Shown: positions 6,632-13,641, counted from the stretch's first letter. The stretch is 15,043 nt of DNA from Candidatus Borkfalkia ceftriaxoniphila (GCF_004134775.1 NZ_SDOZ01000001.1:31712-46754), one strand, 5' to 3'. Made by a program: numbers and translations. The notes: a model not told the origin generated them from the sequence alone.

Positions 6632-7711
6632 ATGAACAAACAGAACAGGGGCGGCGCGATCGCCGCCCCGAAAAAGATCATATCCATAATCCTTGCGGCG
6701 GTCATGTTGCTGCTCGTCGCAGGTGTGATCGGATATTTCGTATCAGAGCCGAGCATAGGCGGAACGGTCACAGAACTGCCGCCCGTCATGGACGGGGACG
6801 GGAACGGACTGGACGGCGGGAAAGTCTACGAATTACCGAAGGCAATGGTCTTTACGAAAAGCGCGACGGCGCAGAACTCGGCGTCGGTAACGTTGCAAGC
6901 CACCGTTTTGCCCGATAATGCAGCGAACAAAACAGTGGATTGGTCGGTTACGTTTAAAAATCCGTCTGCGGCGTGGGCAAAGAATAAAGTGGCGACGGAT
7001 TATATATCCGTAACGCCGAGCGGCGACGGGAGTACCCGCGCGACGGTGACTTGCCTTGAAAATTTCGGCGAACAGATCCTGATTACGGTCACATCGCGGG
7101 ATAATGCGGAAGCAAAAGCGACTTGCACGGTAGATTATGCGAGAAAACTTTTGGGCTATAAATTCGGGTTTATTAACGAGGGTATCTCTTCGGATAGGAA
7201 CGAATGGTTTATGCCTACGCAATATTCAGAAGATAAAGAAGTATTGGAGCAGAGTGTAAAGGTGTCGTTGTATCGGCTGTCTAATTTTGACGGCGGAATG
7301 TTCAACGAATATTCCGAAGCATATACCAAGACGTATTTAGATGAAAATACCGCAGGATATTTCGAGATCCGTCCGACGGACGGACTGAAAAACGCGTTGG
7401 ACGCGAAGATCGGAAGCGGGTTTTCCGCAGAACGGCTGCGAGTGATCACCTCCGATGAAAATATAAATTGCTTATTTGACGCGCAGTTTTGGAACTCGGT
7501 GCACCAAAACAATGCGACGATCCGAAACAATATCAGAGAAGCGTTGCTGTCGTATAACGGAACAGCCTACGAGATCGTGCTCATGACAAGACCTGAGCAG
7601 GCAGGCGGCAAAGTACTTGCCGTGTTTAACGTAAAATTTGACACGACGCTGTTATCCGAGGAGCGGTCGGTCGATTCGGTGACGCTGGGCGACAGTACGT
7701 TGGAATTTTAA
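6632..7711 (+). CDS. Membrane-anchored Ig-like surface protein 2 (359 aa)
   Basis: It starts 18 bases after the previous stop with GGAGGG at 6622-6627. The N-terminus NRGGAIAAPK precedes a membrane segment at residues 16-37; the same RGGAxAAPK leads the next protein. Residues about 52-170 are the shared Ig-like domain (MDGDGNGLDGGKVYELPKAM; TVDWSVTF; NFGEQILITVTSRDN). It has a cysteine pair, C141 and C165, likely a disulfide. The remainder (170-345) is unrelated to the paralogues and its DNA is noticeably AT-richer than the first half. It contains YKFGFINEGISSDRNEWFMP and long polar stretches. The end is VDSVTLGDSTLEF, the most divergent version of the shared tail. A GC-only hairpin lies at 6648-6669, just inside the start of the gene. 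Confidence 0.8.
   Translation: MNKQNRGGAIAAPKKIISIILAAVMLLLVAGVIGYFVSEPSIGGTVTELPPVMDGDGNGLDGGKVYELPKAMVFTKSATAQNSASVTLQATVLPDNAANKTVDWSVTFKNPSAAWAKNKVATDYISVTPSGDGSTRATVTCLENFGEQILITVTSRDNAEAKATCTVDYARKLLGYKFGFINEGISSDRNEWFMPTQYSEDKEVLEQSVKVSLYRLSNFDGGMFNEYSEAYTKTYLDENTAGYFEIRPTDGLKNALDAKIGSGFSAERLRVITSDENINCLFDAQFWNSVHQNNATIRNNIREALLSYNGTAYEIVLMTRPEQAGGKVLAVFNVKFDTTLLSEERSVDSVTLGDSTLEF
6648..6669 (+). promoter_or_regulatory. GC hairpin just after the start codon of surface protein 2
   Basis: GGGGCGGCG (6648-6656) pairs with CGCCGCCCC (6661-6669) around the loop CGAT, a 9-bp all-GC stem beginning 16 bases after the A of the ATG. The next gene has the same structure. It could slow early elongation or set the ratio of proteins from the polycistronic message. 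It also encodes the conserved RGGAIAAP. Confidence 0.55.
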
Positions 7712-7723
7712 AAGGAGTGCAGC

Positions 7724-8758
7724 ATGAAAGGAAAAGACAGGGGCGGCGCGGTCGCCGCCCCCAAGATCATAACACTTGCGCTTGCGGGATTGCTTGCGTT
7801 GACGGCGACGGCGGCGACGGTGATTTTCACGGCGGACAAAGCAAAGGAACTCGGCGGGATCTCTGGCGTATATGACGGAGCGGGGAACGAACTGACGAGC
7901 GACGGGCTGTTTGAAATGCCCGCAAACATGGTTTTTGCCGTCCCCACGTCGGAGAGCGAAACGGCAAACGCGGGTATTACTGTAACGGCGACGATCAAAC
8001 CCGACACGGCGAGCAATAGAGCGATCGATTGGGAAGTGGACTTCGAGAACGCGGAAAGCGATTGGGCGCGCGGCAAAGCGGTTGAGGAATATGCGAAAGT
8101 AACACCCGAAAGCGACGGGAGCGCTACTGCAACGGTCGAGTGCTTACAGGCGTTCGGCGAGCCGATCAACCTGACCGCGCGTTCGCGGAAATATCCCGAC
8201 GTAACGGCGGTTTGCAAACTGGACTATATGTCGAAAATGGAAAGCGCGGAACTTGTCGTCCGCTCGGGCGATGAGATCGCGGAAACGCTGGATATCAGCG
8301 CGTCGGGCAAAGAGTATGTATTTTCGGTAGAAAATATCGTTTGGGGCGTCGGAACAATGCAGGAAGAAAACGCGCAGACGAATATCGGTATCAGTTATCA
8401 TACGGATTATTACAACTGGGTAAAAGAGCATACGGAAATCGGCAGTCTGGATATGATCCCCGCGGCGTCGAACACGGTCACGGCGACAAACGAACCGCTC
8501 ACGTTTGTAAGCAGCAAAACAAATATGTATAAACTGTACGGCGTGAAGAGCGCGGGCCGCGCGGAATTTGACAAAGGCTATGCGGGCTATTCGGGCGCGG
8601 TCGTAAGGGTAACCGCGTCGGTCACCAACGGATCAGACGGAACGGCTCCCGACTATGTAAGTTATTGGGGCACTATGCTCGAACTGACCCTCGGCACAGT
8701 AGATCTCGATATTCCCGTGACGGAGATAGAACTGAACCCGCCGCAGATCATTTTCTAA
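7724..8758 (+). CDS. Membrane-anchored Ig-like surface protein 3 (344 aa)
   Basis: Twelve bases separate it from the previous stop, with AAGGAG at 7712-7717. The N-terminus DRGGAVAAPK leads into a membrane segment at residues 14-36. Residues about 50-168 are the shared Ig-like domain: YDGAGNELTSDGLFEMPANM, AIDWEVDF, CLQAFGEPINLTARSR and CKLDY, with the cysteine pair C140 and C164. Residues about 170-325 are unique, with many aromatics (YHTDYYNWVKEHTEIGSLDM; GYAGYSGAVVRVTASVTNG), and look beta-rich. The C-terminus VTEIELNPPQIIF closely matches that of the next gene (NPPHIIF). It is the third tandem paralogue and presumably arose by duplication. It is inferred to be displayed outside and anchored by its N-terminus. 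Confidence 0.8.
   Translation: MKGKDRGGAVAAPKIITLALAGLLALTATAATVIFTADKAKELGGISGVYDGAGNELTSDGLFEMPANMVFAVPTSESETANAGITVTATIKPDTASNRAIDWEVDFENAESDWARGKAVEEYAKVTPESDGSATATVECLQAFGEPINLTARSRKYPDVTAVCKLDYMSKMESAELVVRSGDEIAETLDISASGKEYVFSVENIVWGVGTMQEENAQTNIGISYHTDYYNWVKEHTEIGSLDMIPAASNTVTATNEPLTFVSSKTNMYKLYGVKSAGRAEFDKGYAGYSGAVVRVTASVTNGSDGTAPDYVSYWGTMLELTLGTVDLDIPVTEIELNPPQIIF
7740..7761 (+). promoter_or_regulatory. GC hairpin just after the start codon of surface protein 3
   Basis: GGGGCGGCG (7740-7748) pairs with CGCCGCCCC (7753-7761) around the loop CGGT, beginning 16 bases after the A of the ATG. The arms are identical to those at 6648-6669 and only one loop base differs. Identity may reflect gene duplication, selection on the RNA, or both. 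Confidence 0.55.
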
Positions 8759-8760
8759 AA

Positions 8761-8768
8761 GGGGGGGG
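8761..8768 (+). promoter_or_regulatory. G8 homopolymer serving as ribosome binding site
   Basis: Eight consecutive G residues lie five bases before the ATG at 8774, between AAAA and TAAAA. They are the only candidate ribosome binding site for that gene. A tract this long could change length by slippage and alter translation of the gene. No variant reads are available to show this. Confidence 0.45.
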
Positions 8769-8773
8769 TAAAA

Positions 8774-9397
8774 ATGGCAGCAAAGAAGAAAGCGAGCGCA
8801 GCGCGGGCTGCGCCGCAAAAGTCAAAGAAAAAAAAGAGCCGTGCGGGCAGGATCGTTGCGGTTATCCTCTTGACCGTATTGCTTGCGGCGGTCGGGTGCG
8901 GGATCTATTATGCCATAGAAACGAACGGGTTTACCCATTTCGAATATGTGGAGTATAACGGCAGGCGTCTGGGAACGGCGGAAAGGGGCGTAAAACTCGC
9001 CCGCGGGAAAAACGTGTTTGAGATCAAGAGCATGAAACCCGCTGCGGGCGCGGGGAAATATACAGTCAGGATCCAGGCGAACAGCGAGGCGAAATTCACG
9101 TTTCAGGCGGACGGAAATCCGCAATCTTTTGCCCATGTCGGGGAGGTAACGGAGTATTTCGGCATAGAGATCTCCGAGGATCGGTTCGAGGTGAATATCC
9201 CCTCGGATTATTCGGTTTCGTCTGTGCTGTCGGAAAAGTACGGCGGCGAAACGGTCACGCTGCCCGATGAATTGCCGAAAGATACGGACTTCTGGATCAT
9301 GTCCGTCGGGCTGTCGGACGGGAAAAACATACTTATATACTTCGGTGTATCTGACAAGCCGACGATCAGCATAAATCCGCCGCACATAATCTTTTAA
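8774..9397 (+). CDS. Membrane-anchored protein 4 with shared C-terminal tail, no Ig-like domain (207 aa)
   Basis: It follows the previous gene by 15 bases with a G8 ribosome binding site. The first 25 residues are strongly basic (KKKASAARAAPQKSKKKKSR), then comes one membrane segment at 26-47. C42 in AVGC looks a little like a lipobox, but the -3 residue is A and the hydrophobic run continues, so an uncleaved anchor is more likely. The outside part (50-195) is small and beta-rich, with KYTVRIQANSEAKFTFQADG and FGIEISEDRFEVNIPSDYSV. It lacks the Ig-like domain of the three upstream proteins but ends KPTISINPPHIIF, matching their tail, so it probably joins the same assembly. No known family is recognised. 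Confidence 0.75.
   Translation: MAAKKKASAARAAPQKSKKKKSRAGRIVAVILLTVLLAAVGCGIYYAIETNGFTHFEYVEYNGRRLGTAERGVKLARGKNVFEIKSMKPAAGAGKYTVRIQANSEAKFTFQADGNPQSFAHVGEVTEYFGIEISEDRFEVNIPSDYSVSSVLSEKYGGETVTLPDELPKDTDFWIMSVGLSDGKNILIYFGVSDKPTISINPPHIIF
8796..8813 (+). promoter_or_regulatory. Hairpin just after the start codon of anchored protein 4
   Basis: GCGCAGC (8796-8802) pairs with GCTGCGC (8807-8813) around the loop GCGG, 22 bases after the A of the ATG. Sequence and encoded residues differ from the hairpins in the two previous genes, yet position and form are similar. Confidence 0.4.
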
Positions 9398-9409
9398 GGA
9401 GGGGCGGGC

Positions 9410-11506
9410 ATGAGAAAAATATTATCTGTTTTATGTGCCTTTTTTCTTCTCCTGGGCGCGGCAGTAAACCCGCCGAGCCAGGCGCAGGCGGAAACCGAAC
9501 GCGAGTTTGATTACGTCAATGTGCTGGACGATCTGACAGGCTCGACGGACGCGGACGGAAACGCTTTCGATTTGTCGGAATATCCGTATAACGAAAACGG
9601 TCGCGTGCAACTTGTGACGCTGATCGAATATTGTTACAGTTATGCCGCCAATATGCGCGGGAATTATGCCGTGTATCTGTATTTCTATAACCCGACAGGC
9701 CGTGAGATCGATACGTCAAGCATACTGAACGTGGCGCAGTTCGCCGTGGGGTATAACGAAAAGGGCAGCCCCGACGACTATGAAAATTTTGAATTGAAAT
9801 TCTGCAATAAATCCACGGGCGACTATAACAATTTGTTTTACAAATTCCGCGTGCAGGATCACGAGAGCGCGGACGGCAAGACAATGGCGGAACGGGTGAA
9901 CAGCAATGCGCGGCGTTACGATCTGTCGAGCGTGGAACTGATCTATAAGGGCGACAGCCTTGCGAAAGACTACGGCTGCGGCGGAACGTATACATACAAA
10001 GGTTATGCCGCGGGGTACGGCTCGGACGCAGACGCCGCCACGACGCTGACGTGCGAAGTCACGGATCTGGAAACGCTGGATCTGGAAGTGATACCGACGC
10101 AGTACCGCCCCGACGGAGTGTTTACCGACGGGCACCAGGATCAACTGAACAGCGTATATTTTGCGGTGCCGAACGACGTACTGAAAAAATACGGCCGCCA
10201 GATCACGGAGATCAAAGCGCGTTGGGACGAATACAAGACGGGGCTGCTCGCGGTGTTCGATGACAAAACCGCCCATGACACTTTTACGCCGCTCGTCGGC
10301 AAGGATATGACGCGGTTTACGTCGGATTATATGCTTGCGGGACTGTACCGCTGGACTTCCGTGATCGGGGAAGTGCGGCACGAGGCAGGCTGGATCTATA
10401 ACGAGAACGGTGACAGGGGTGTGCTCACCTATGGCGACGTTTACAATTTGCTGACGGCAGCGTTTTATACGAACGGCGCGCCCGCCGATACGTACAGTAT
10501 CACTTCGGAACGCATGGAAAGAGCGCTCAAAGAGTACAGCGAAACGGCGGACGGGGATAAAATCAACGGGACTTACAGTACGGATCTTTTTGTGGACTAC
10601 GTAGACGAAGGACACGAGCGCGGGGAAAACGTCCGCACGATCGACAGCGAAACAAAATACAGCCTGACCGCCGAAGTGCTGAATAAAAATTTCTGGTATA
10701 AGTTTTTAGGTATAAAGGACTACGAAAGCGCGACATACAGCAATATCAAGGCGATCGAGGAAGTGACGGACAAACAACTCAAACTGTCCGATGAAAGTCT
10801 GTCGAAAAATCTGTATATCGATCCCGACGACGTGAGCGGTTTCCGCCAGTATTGCCAAGCGGCAGAAGATACGGACAAAACCGTTTTTATCTTCCGCTAT
10901 TCGGTGACGGACTACTATGCGACGTCGATTGTGAGCAATATCAGCGAAGTAAATGAAAGCACGGTGCCCTGGCAAGAATGCGGGTATGCTGCACAACAGA
11001 CGGTATTCCTGAATTTCAGGATCATACAGTTGAAATTCTATAAGGACGGCGTATACACGGTCATAGCGGCGGTAAACGACCCGATCGATATAATACCGGG
11101 CGTGACGCCGCCGCTGCCAGACGCAGAGCAGACGAACCCGCTCGAAGTTATATTGCGCTTGCTTTTAATGCTCGGTATTCTTTTCTTGGCCGTGATCGCG
11201 GTTTACCTGATCATCAAGATCATCATATCCGCAGTATCTTCCAGGCAAAAAATATCCGTGGAATACAAACCGCCGAGCGAAAAAATCAGTGAGATAAAAA
11301 CCAAAGAAATCGAAAGGGAGGTAAAAGCAAATGGCGGCAAAAAAATGCCAAGCAAAACAGGCGGGAGCAAAAGCGCCCCGCGCAGTAAAACAGGTAACAC
11401 GGGCGGGAAAGCCCCGAAACAAAATACAGTCGCCCGAGGCGGAAAAGCCGACGGCAAAACAAAAAGCACTCCAAAAACGGGAAAGAACATTCGCAAAGGC
11501 TCGTGA
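9410..11506 (+). CDS. Large secreted, C-terminally membrane-anchored protein (698 aa)
   Basis: GGAGGGG at 9398-9404 is five bases before the ATG. Residues 1-27 are a classical signal peptide (basic MRK, hydrophobic core, AQA before E28). Residues about 28-580 form a large outside part that begins with VNVLDDLTGS and FDLSEYPY and has many Y, D and N residues. Its opening reminds me of uncharacterised secreted Clostridia proteins, not verified. A membrane segment lies at about 584-602 (LLLMLGILFLAVIAVYLII). The inside tail (603-698) is basic and rich in G, K, S and T. This topology is like that of a phage minor coat or adsorption protein, or a connector between surface and cytoplasm. The last 176 bases also encode the start of the next gene in another frame. 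No known domain is recognised. Confidence 0.8.
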   Translation: MRKILSVLCAFFLLLGAAVNPPSQAQAETEREFDYVNVLDDLTGSTDADGNAFDLSEYPYNENGRVQLVTLIEYCYSYAANMRGNYAVYLYFYNPTGREIDTSSILNVAQFAVGYNEKGSPDDYENFELKFCNKSTGDYNNLFYKFRVQDHESADGKTMAERVNSNARRYDLSSVELIYKGDSLAKDYGCGGTYTYKGYAAGYGSDADAATTLTCEVTDLETLDLEVIPTQYRPDGVFTDGHQDQLNSVYFAVPNDVLKKYGRQITEIKARWDEYKTGLLAVFDDKTAHDTFTPLVGKDMTRFTSDYMLAGLYRWTSVIGEVRHEAGWIYNENGDRGVLTYGDVYNLLTAAFYTNGAPADTYSITSERMERALKEYSETADGDKINGTYSTDLFVDYVDEGHERGENVRTIDSETKYSLTAEVLNKNFWYKFLGIKDYESATYSNIKAIEEVTDKQLKLSDESLSKNLYIDPDDVSGFRQYCQAAEDTDKTVFIFRYSVTDYYATSIVSNISEVNESTVPWQECGYAAQQTVFLNFRIIQLKFYKDGVYTVIAAVNDPIDIIPGVTPPLPDAEQTNPLEVILRLLLMLGILFLAVIAVYLIIKIIISAVSSRQKISVEYKPPSEKISEIKTKEIEREVKANGGKKMPSKTGGSKSAPRSKTGNTGGKAPKQNTVARGGKADGKTKSTPKTGKNIRKGS

Positions 11507-11645
11507 TATCTACGCAACGCCGAATTATATCGCGGTGGTAGACCGTGACGGTACGTCGTATTACAAAAAGAACGACGAGAACCGTGCGATCGCCAAAAAG
11601 GTAACGGGCGGGAAACTCCGCATCGGCAAGCGCGGAAAGAACTAA
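11331..11645 (+). CDS. Basic 104-aa protein, out-of-frame overlap with the 698-aa gene
   Basis: It starts at ATG 11331 inside the preceding gene, one frame over, with a strong GGGAGG (11316-11321) nine bases upstream. Residues 1-58 share DNA with the basic tail of the upstream protein and are themselves rich in A, K, Q and R. Residues 59-104, after the overlap, read like an ordinary small domain: IYATPNYIAVVDRDGTSYYK, then NRAIAKKVTGGKLRIGKRGKN. No membrane segment is seen. The charge suggests nucleic-acid or acidic-protein binding. An alternative is a frameshift product or sequencing indel that would fuse the last 46 residues to the 698-residue protein. The dedicated ribosome binding site favours a separate gene. 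A terminator follows 15 bases after the stop. Confidence 0.7.
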   Translation: MAAKKCQAKQAGAKAPRAVKQVTRAGKPRNKIQSPEAEKPTAKQKALQKRERTFAKARDIYATPNYIAVVDRDGTSYYKKNDENRAIAKKVTGGKLRIGKRGKN

Positions 11646-11660
11646 AAGGAGGGCAGCGGA

Positions 11661-11691
11661 ACACCGCCGAAATGCTCTTCGGCGGTGTTTT
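11661..11691 (+). terminator. Intrinsic terminator of the surface-protein operon
   Basis: ACACCGCCGAA (11661-11671) pairs perfectly with TTCGGCGGTGT (11678-11688) around a 6-base loop, with TTTT at 11688-11691. It follows the stop at 11645. Confidence 0.8.
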
Positions 11692-11701
11692 GCAAAGTAC
11701 T

Positions 11702-12079
11702 ATGTTTAGAATCAATCGTCAGAAAAATAAAAAATCCGATTCCAAATCGGATAAAACAGAAAAATCGAAACGGTTTCAGCGGCATTTTCGCAAATTTCAT
11801 AGCAAGGAAACGACCGGGCATCCTTCGTATGTATATGATGAAAACGGAAAGGTATATAAAGTAATCGGGATCACATCAGGACGAAAGACGAATGATATTT
11901 TAAATATCAGGCTCGAAAAAAATCCCGAACCGAATAATCCGAAGCCCGCGTACATACAGCCGAAAACGAAAGAAGTGTCGAAAGGCGCAAAAAATGAACG
12001 ACTGAAAGGCTGGAAATTCAGTGACGTTGACAAAAAGAAGGTGCAGGAAGTAATCGATAAAAACGAAAAGAAAAAATGA
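11702..12079 (+). CDS. Small basic protein (125 aa), unrecognised
   Basis: I take ATG 11702 as the start. The other in-frame ATG (11672) lies in the terminator loop. Neither has a usual ribosome binding site, so the start is uncertain and initiation may be leaderless or unusual. Residues 1-38 are very basic and probably disordered. The core reads GHPSYVYDENGKVYKVIGIT (39-58), then IRLEKNPEPNNPKPAYIQPK and LKGWKFSDVDKKKVQEVI. The combination of a P-[ST]-Y-V-Y opening, NP.P....PAY and GW.FS..D is familiar to me from small uncharacterised Clostridia proteins, but I cannot name a family. A toxin-like or nucleic-acid-binding role is possible and unproven. It lies between the terminator and the membrane ATPase gene. 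Confidence 0.7.
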   Translation: MFRINRQKNKKSDSKSDKTEKSKRFQRHFRKFHSKETTGHPSYVYDENGKVYKVIGITSGRKTNDILNIRLEKNPEPNNPKPAYIQPKTKEVSKGAKNERLKGWKFSDVDKKKVQEVIDKNEKKK

Positions 12080-12116
12080 CATAAAAAAAGAAAAGGCGCG
12101 AGCGGTAAAACCACTT

Positions 12117-12145
12117 GTTCGCAATGTTCAAGCCCGAAGGCGAAC
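12117..12145. repeat. Inverted repeat upstream of the membrane ATPase gene
   Basis: GTTCGC (12117-12122) and GCGAAC (12140-12145) are inverted repeats around 17 bases that contain a smaller TTC/GAA pairing. It lies in the 125-base gap before the chosen ATPase start and could be an operator or leader structure. The stem is short, so this is tentative. Confidence 0.3.
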
Positions 12146-12204
12146 TAATGCCCTTTCTGATTAAAATTATATCATTTTACGGGACGGAAGTCAATCAAAA
12201 TGCT

Positions 12205-13578
12205 ATGGAAACAAACGGAACGATACTGAGAACAAAAGAATATAAGCGGTGGCGCAGCGACTTACAGCGCGGTGCGCGCCGCCTGACGCGGTATTCGAGA
12301 TTCTGCGCATGGGCGGAACGCCGACGCACCGAGAGTTTCAAAAACACGCGGTTTTACTGCCGTTTTTGGGTGCTGCTGGCGCTTGCGTATCTATTGGGAT
12401 ACTTTCTCACTCGCGACTATTACCACGGCTGGTACGGCGTATTATGTACGTTTTTCGACGTGTCGGTGTTCAACGGGATCCGCGCGGACTGGTCGTTGGT
12501 CTGGAAGATAGGGAAACTTCTGTTACAACTCGGCGGGATCTTGCTGATCGTGTTTTCCGTCATAACGCTTTTCAAAAAGGGTATCAAAGCAAAATATTTT
12601 GAGTTCGTCTATTACGGTCAAAGTGCGGGCTACATGGAAAACCAACATTCTGTCTGCTGCACCGGTCCTCCGGGCGCGGGAAAGACTTCGCTCGGCGGGG
12701 ATATGGCGGTATGCGTGGCGCGGCGGCGCTGGGAAGATCTCAAATATGAGTACCATACCCGCAAACGCAGGATCCGCACTTGTATCCAAATGGGTATGAC
12801 GGAGGAATTGGAAAAGTTCAAGGCGATCGAGGAATCCTATTTGTTTTTCAAAAGGCGTGAACGCTGTTATATTCCGTGCCTTGCCACGACGTTGGGGATG
12901 CGCGTGTGCGGGCGGTACGCGTACAAAGCCAACAATAAGTTTTTCCTGCAAATGCAGCGCGTGCCCGAATACTGCGTGATCTTCGACGACGAGAGCGGCA
13001 GCACGAAGGGAGCGAATACCTCTTCGACAGTCAATGATAACGTCGCGGATTTTTACCGCTATGTACGGCATTACGGGGATTTCATGATCATCATGACGGA
13101 GCAGGGCGACGACGGGGCAGGGAAATATATCCGCAAATGTTTGGATAACACCATCTATTGCAAAATGCAAAAATGGATCTTGAAACCGGGCTTTCTTTTG
13201 CGGCTCGATAACAGACTTCGCGCGCGGCTGATCCGCTTGGAAGAAACCGGAAAGTATAAGCCCCGGTTCAATACGTTCGTGTATTACTTCGACGCGATTG
13301 TGCGGACGATAGGCTACCGTCAGATCAGTTACAGGAACATGGGCAACGTGGAGCATGACGACGGAGCACTGAAAGGCAAGGAAGGCACTTACATATTGCC
13401 ATCGCGCCTGATCTATGATTATGACGACAGATCGTACAGGTTTACCTATAAGGCGCTGGATCTTCCGTTGGAACTGGAAGGATGGGAACGCTTGACCTTG
13501 CGCGCGGAGGACGATCTGCGAAACTATTCGGTAGTACGCGAATCCCCGAGAAATGCTGAAAATGAAAAAGCCGTTTAA
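12205..13578 (+). CDS. Membrane P-loop ATPase resembling Zot/pI (filamentous phage assembly) proteins (457 aa)
   Basis: The frame is open from 12115. I chose ATG 12205 because the upstream part is AT-rich and looks non-coding; ATG 12124 or 12148 would add 27 or 19 residues, and no start has a strong ribosome binding site. A basic N-terminus is followed by membrane segments at about 54-68 and 105-123. Then come Walker A GPPGAGKTS (154-162) and Walker B CVIFDDES (257-264). YVRHYGDFMIIMTEQGDD (287-303) and IRKCLDN match the pattern after Walker B in Zot-type ATPases. Phage pI/Zot proteins power extrusion through the membrane but usually have their membrane segment after the ATPase domain; here it is before, as in conjugation coupling proteins. 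It is the likely motor for the surface system. Zot-like is my best family call; a FtsK/VirD4-like relative is the alternative. Confidence 0.75.
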   Translation: METNGTILRTKEYKRWRSDLQRGARRLTRYSRFCAWAERRRTESFKNTRFYCRFWVLLALAYLLGYFLTRDYYHGWYGVLCTFFDVSVFNGIRADWSLVWKIGKLLLQLGGILLIVFSVITLFKKGIKAKYFEFVYYGQSAGYMENQHSVCCTGPPGAGKTSLGGDMAVCVARRRWEDLKYEYHTRKRRIRTCIQMGMTEELEKFKAIEESYLFFKRRERCYIPCLATTLGMRVCGRYAYKANNKFFLQMQRVPEYCVIFDDESGSTKGANTSSTVNDNVADFYRYVRHYGDFMIIMTEQGDDGAGKYIRKCLDNTIYCKMQKWILKPGFLLRLDNRLRARLIRLEETGKYKPRFNTFVYYFDAIVRTIGYRQISYRNMGNVEHDDGALKGKEGTYILPSRLIYDYDDRSYRFTYKALDLPLELEGWERLTLRAEDDLRNYSVVRESPRNAENEKAV

Positions 13579-13641
13579 ACGATTTCAGACAGAATATTTT
13601 TTAAAAATCCGAAAAATTCCGACTATGCAAAGTACTGTGTC

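Noticed and set aside
8894..8902. Lipoprotein signal (AVGC) in anchored protein 4
   Set aside because: The -3 residue is not L/V/I and the hydrophobic segment continues past the cysteine.
9716..10615. 299-aa reverse frame
   Set aside because: Antisense to the middle of the 698-aa gene, with no ribosome binding site and an R/H/V-rich shadow composition.
12523..13356. 277-aa reverse frame
   Set aside because: Antisense to the P-loop ATPase, whose motifs are clear on the plus strand.
11691..13636. 11-base repeat TGCAAAGTACT at 11691-11701 and 13626-13636 as a shared regulatory site
   Set aside because: Repeats of 11 bases are expected by chance many times in 15 kb, and the distances to the next genes differ.
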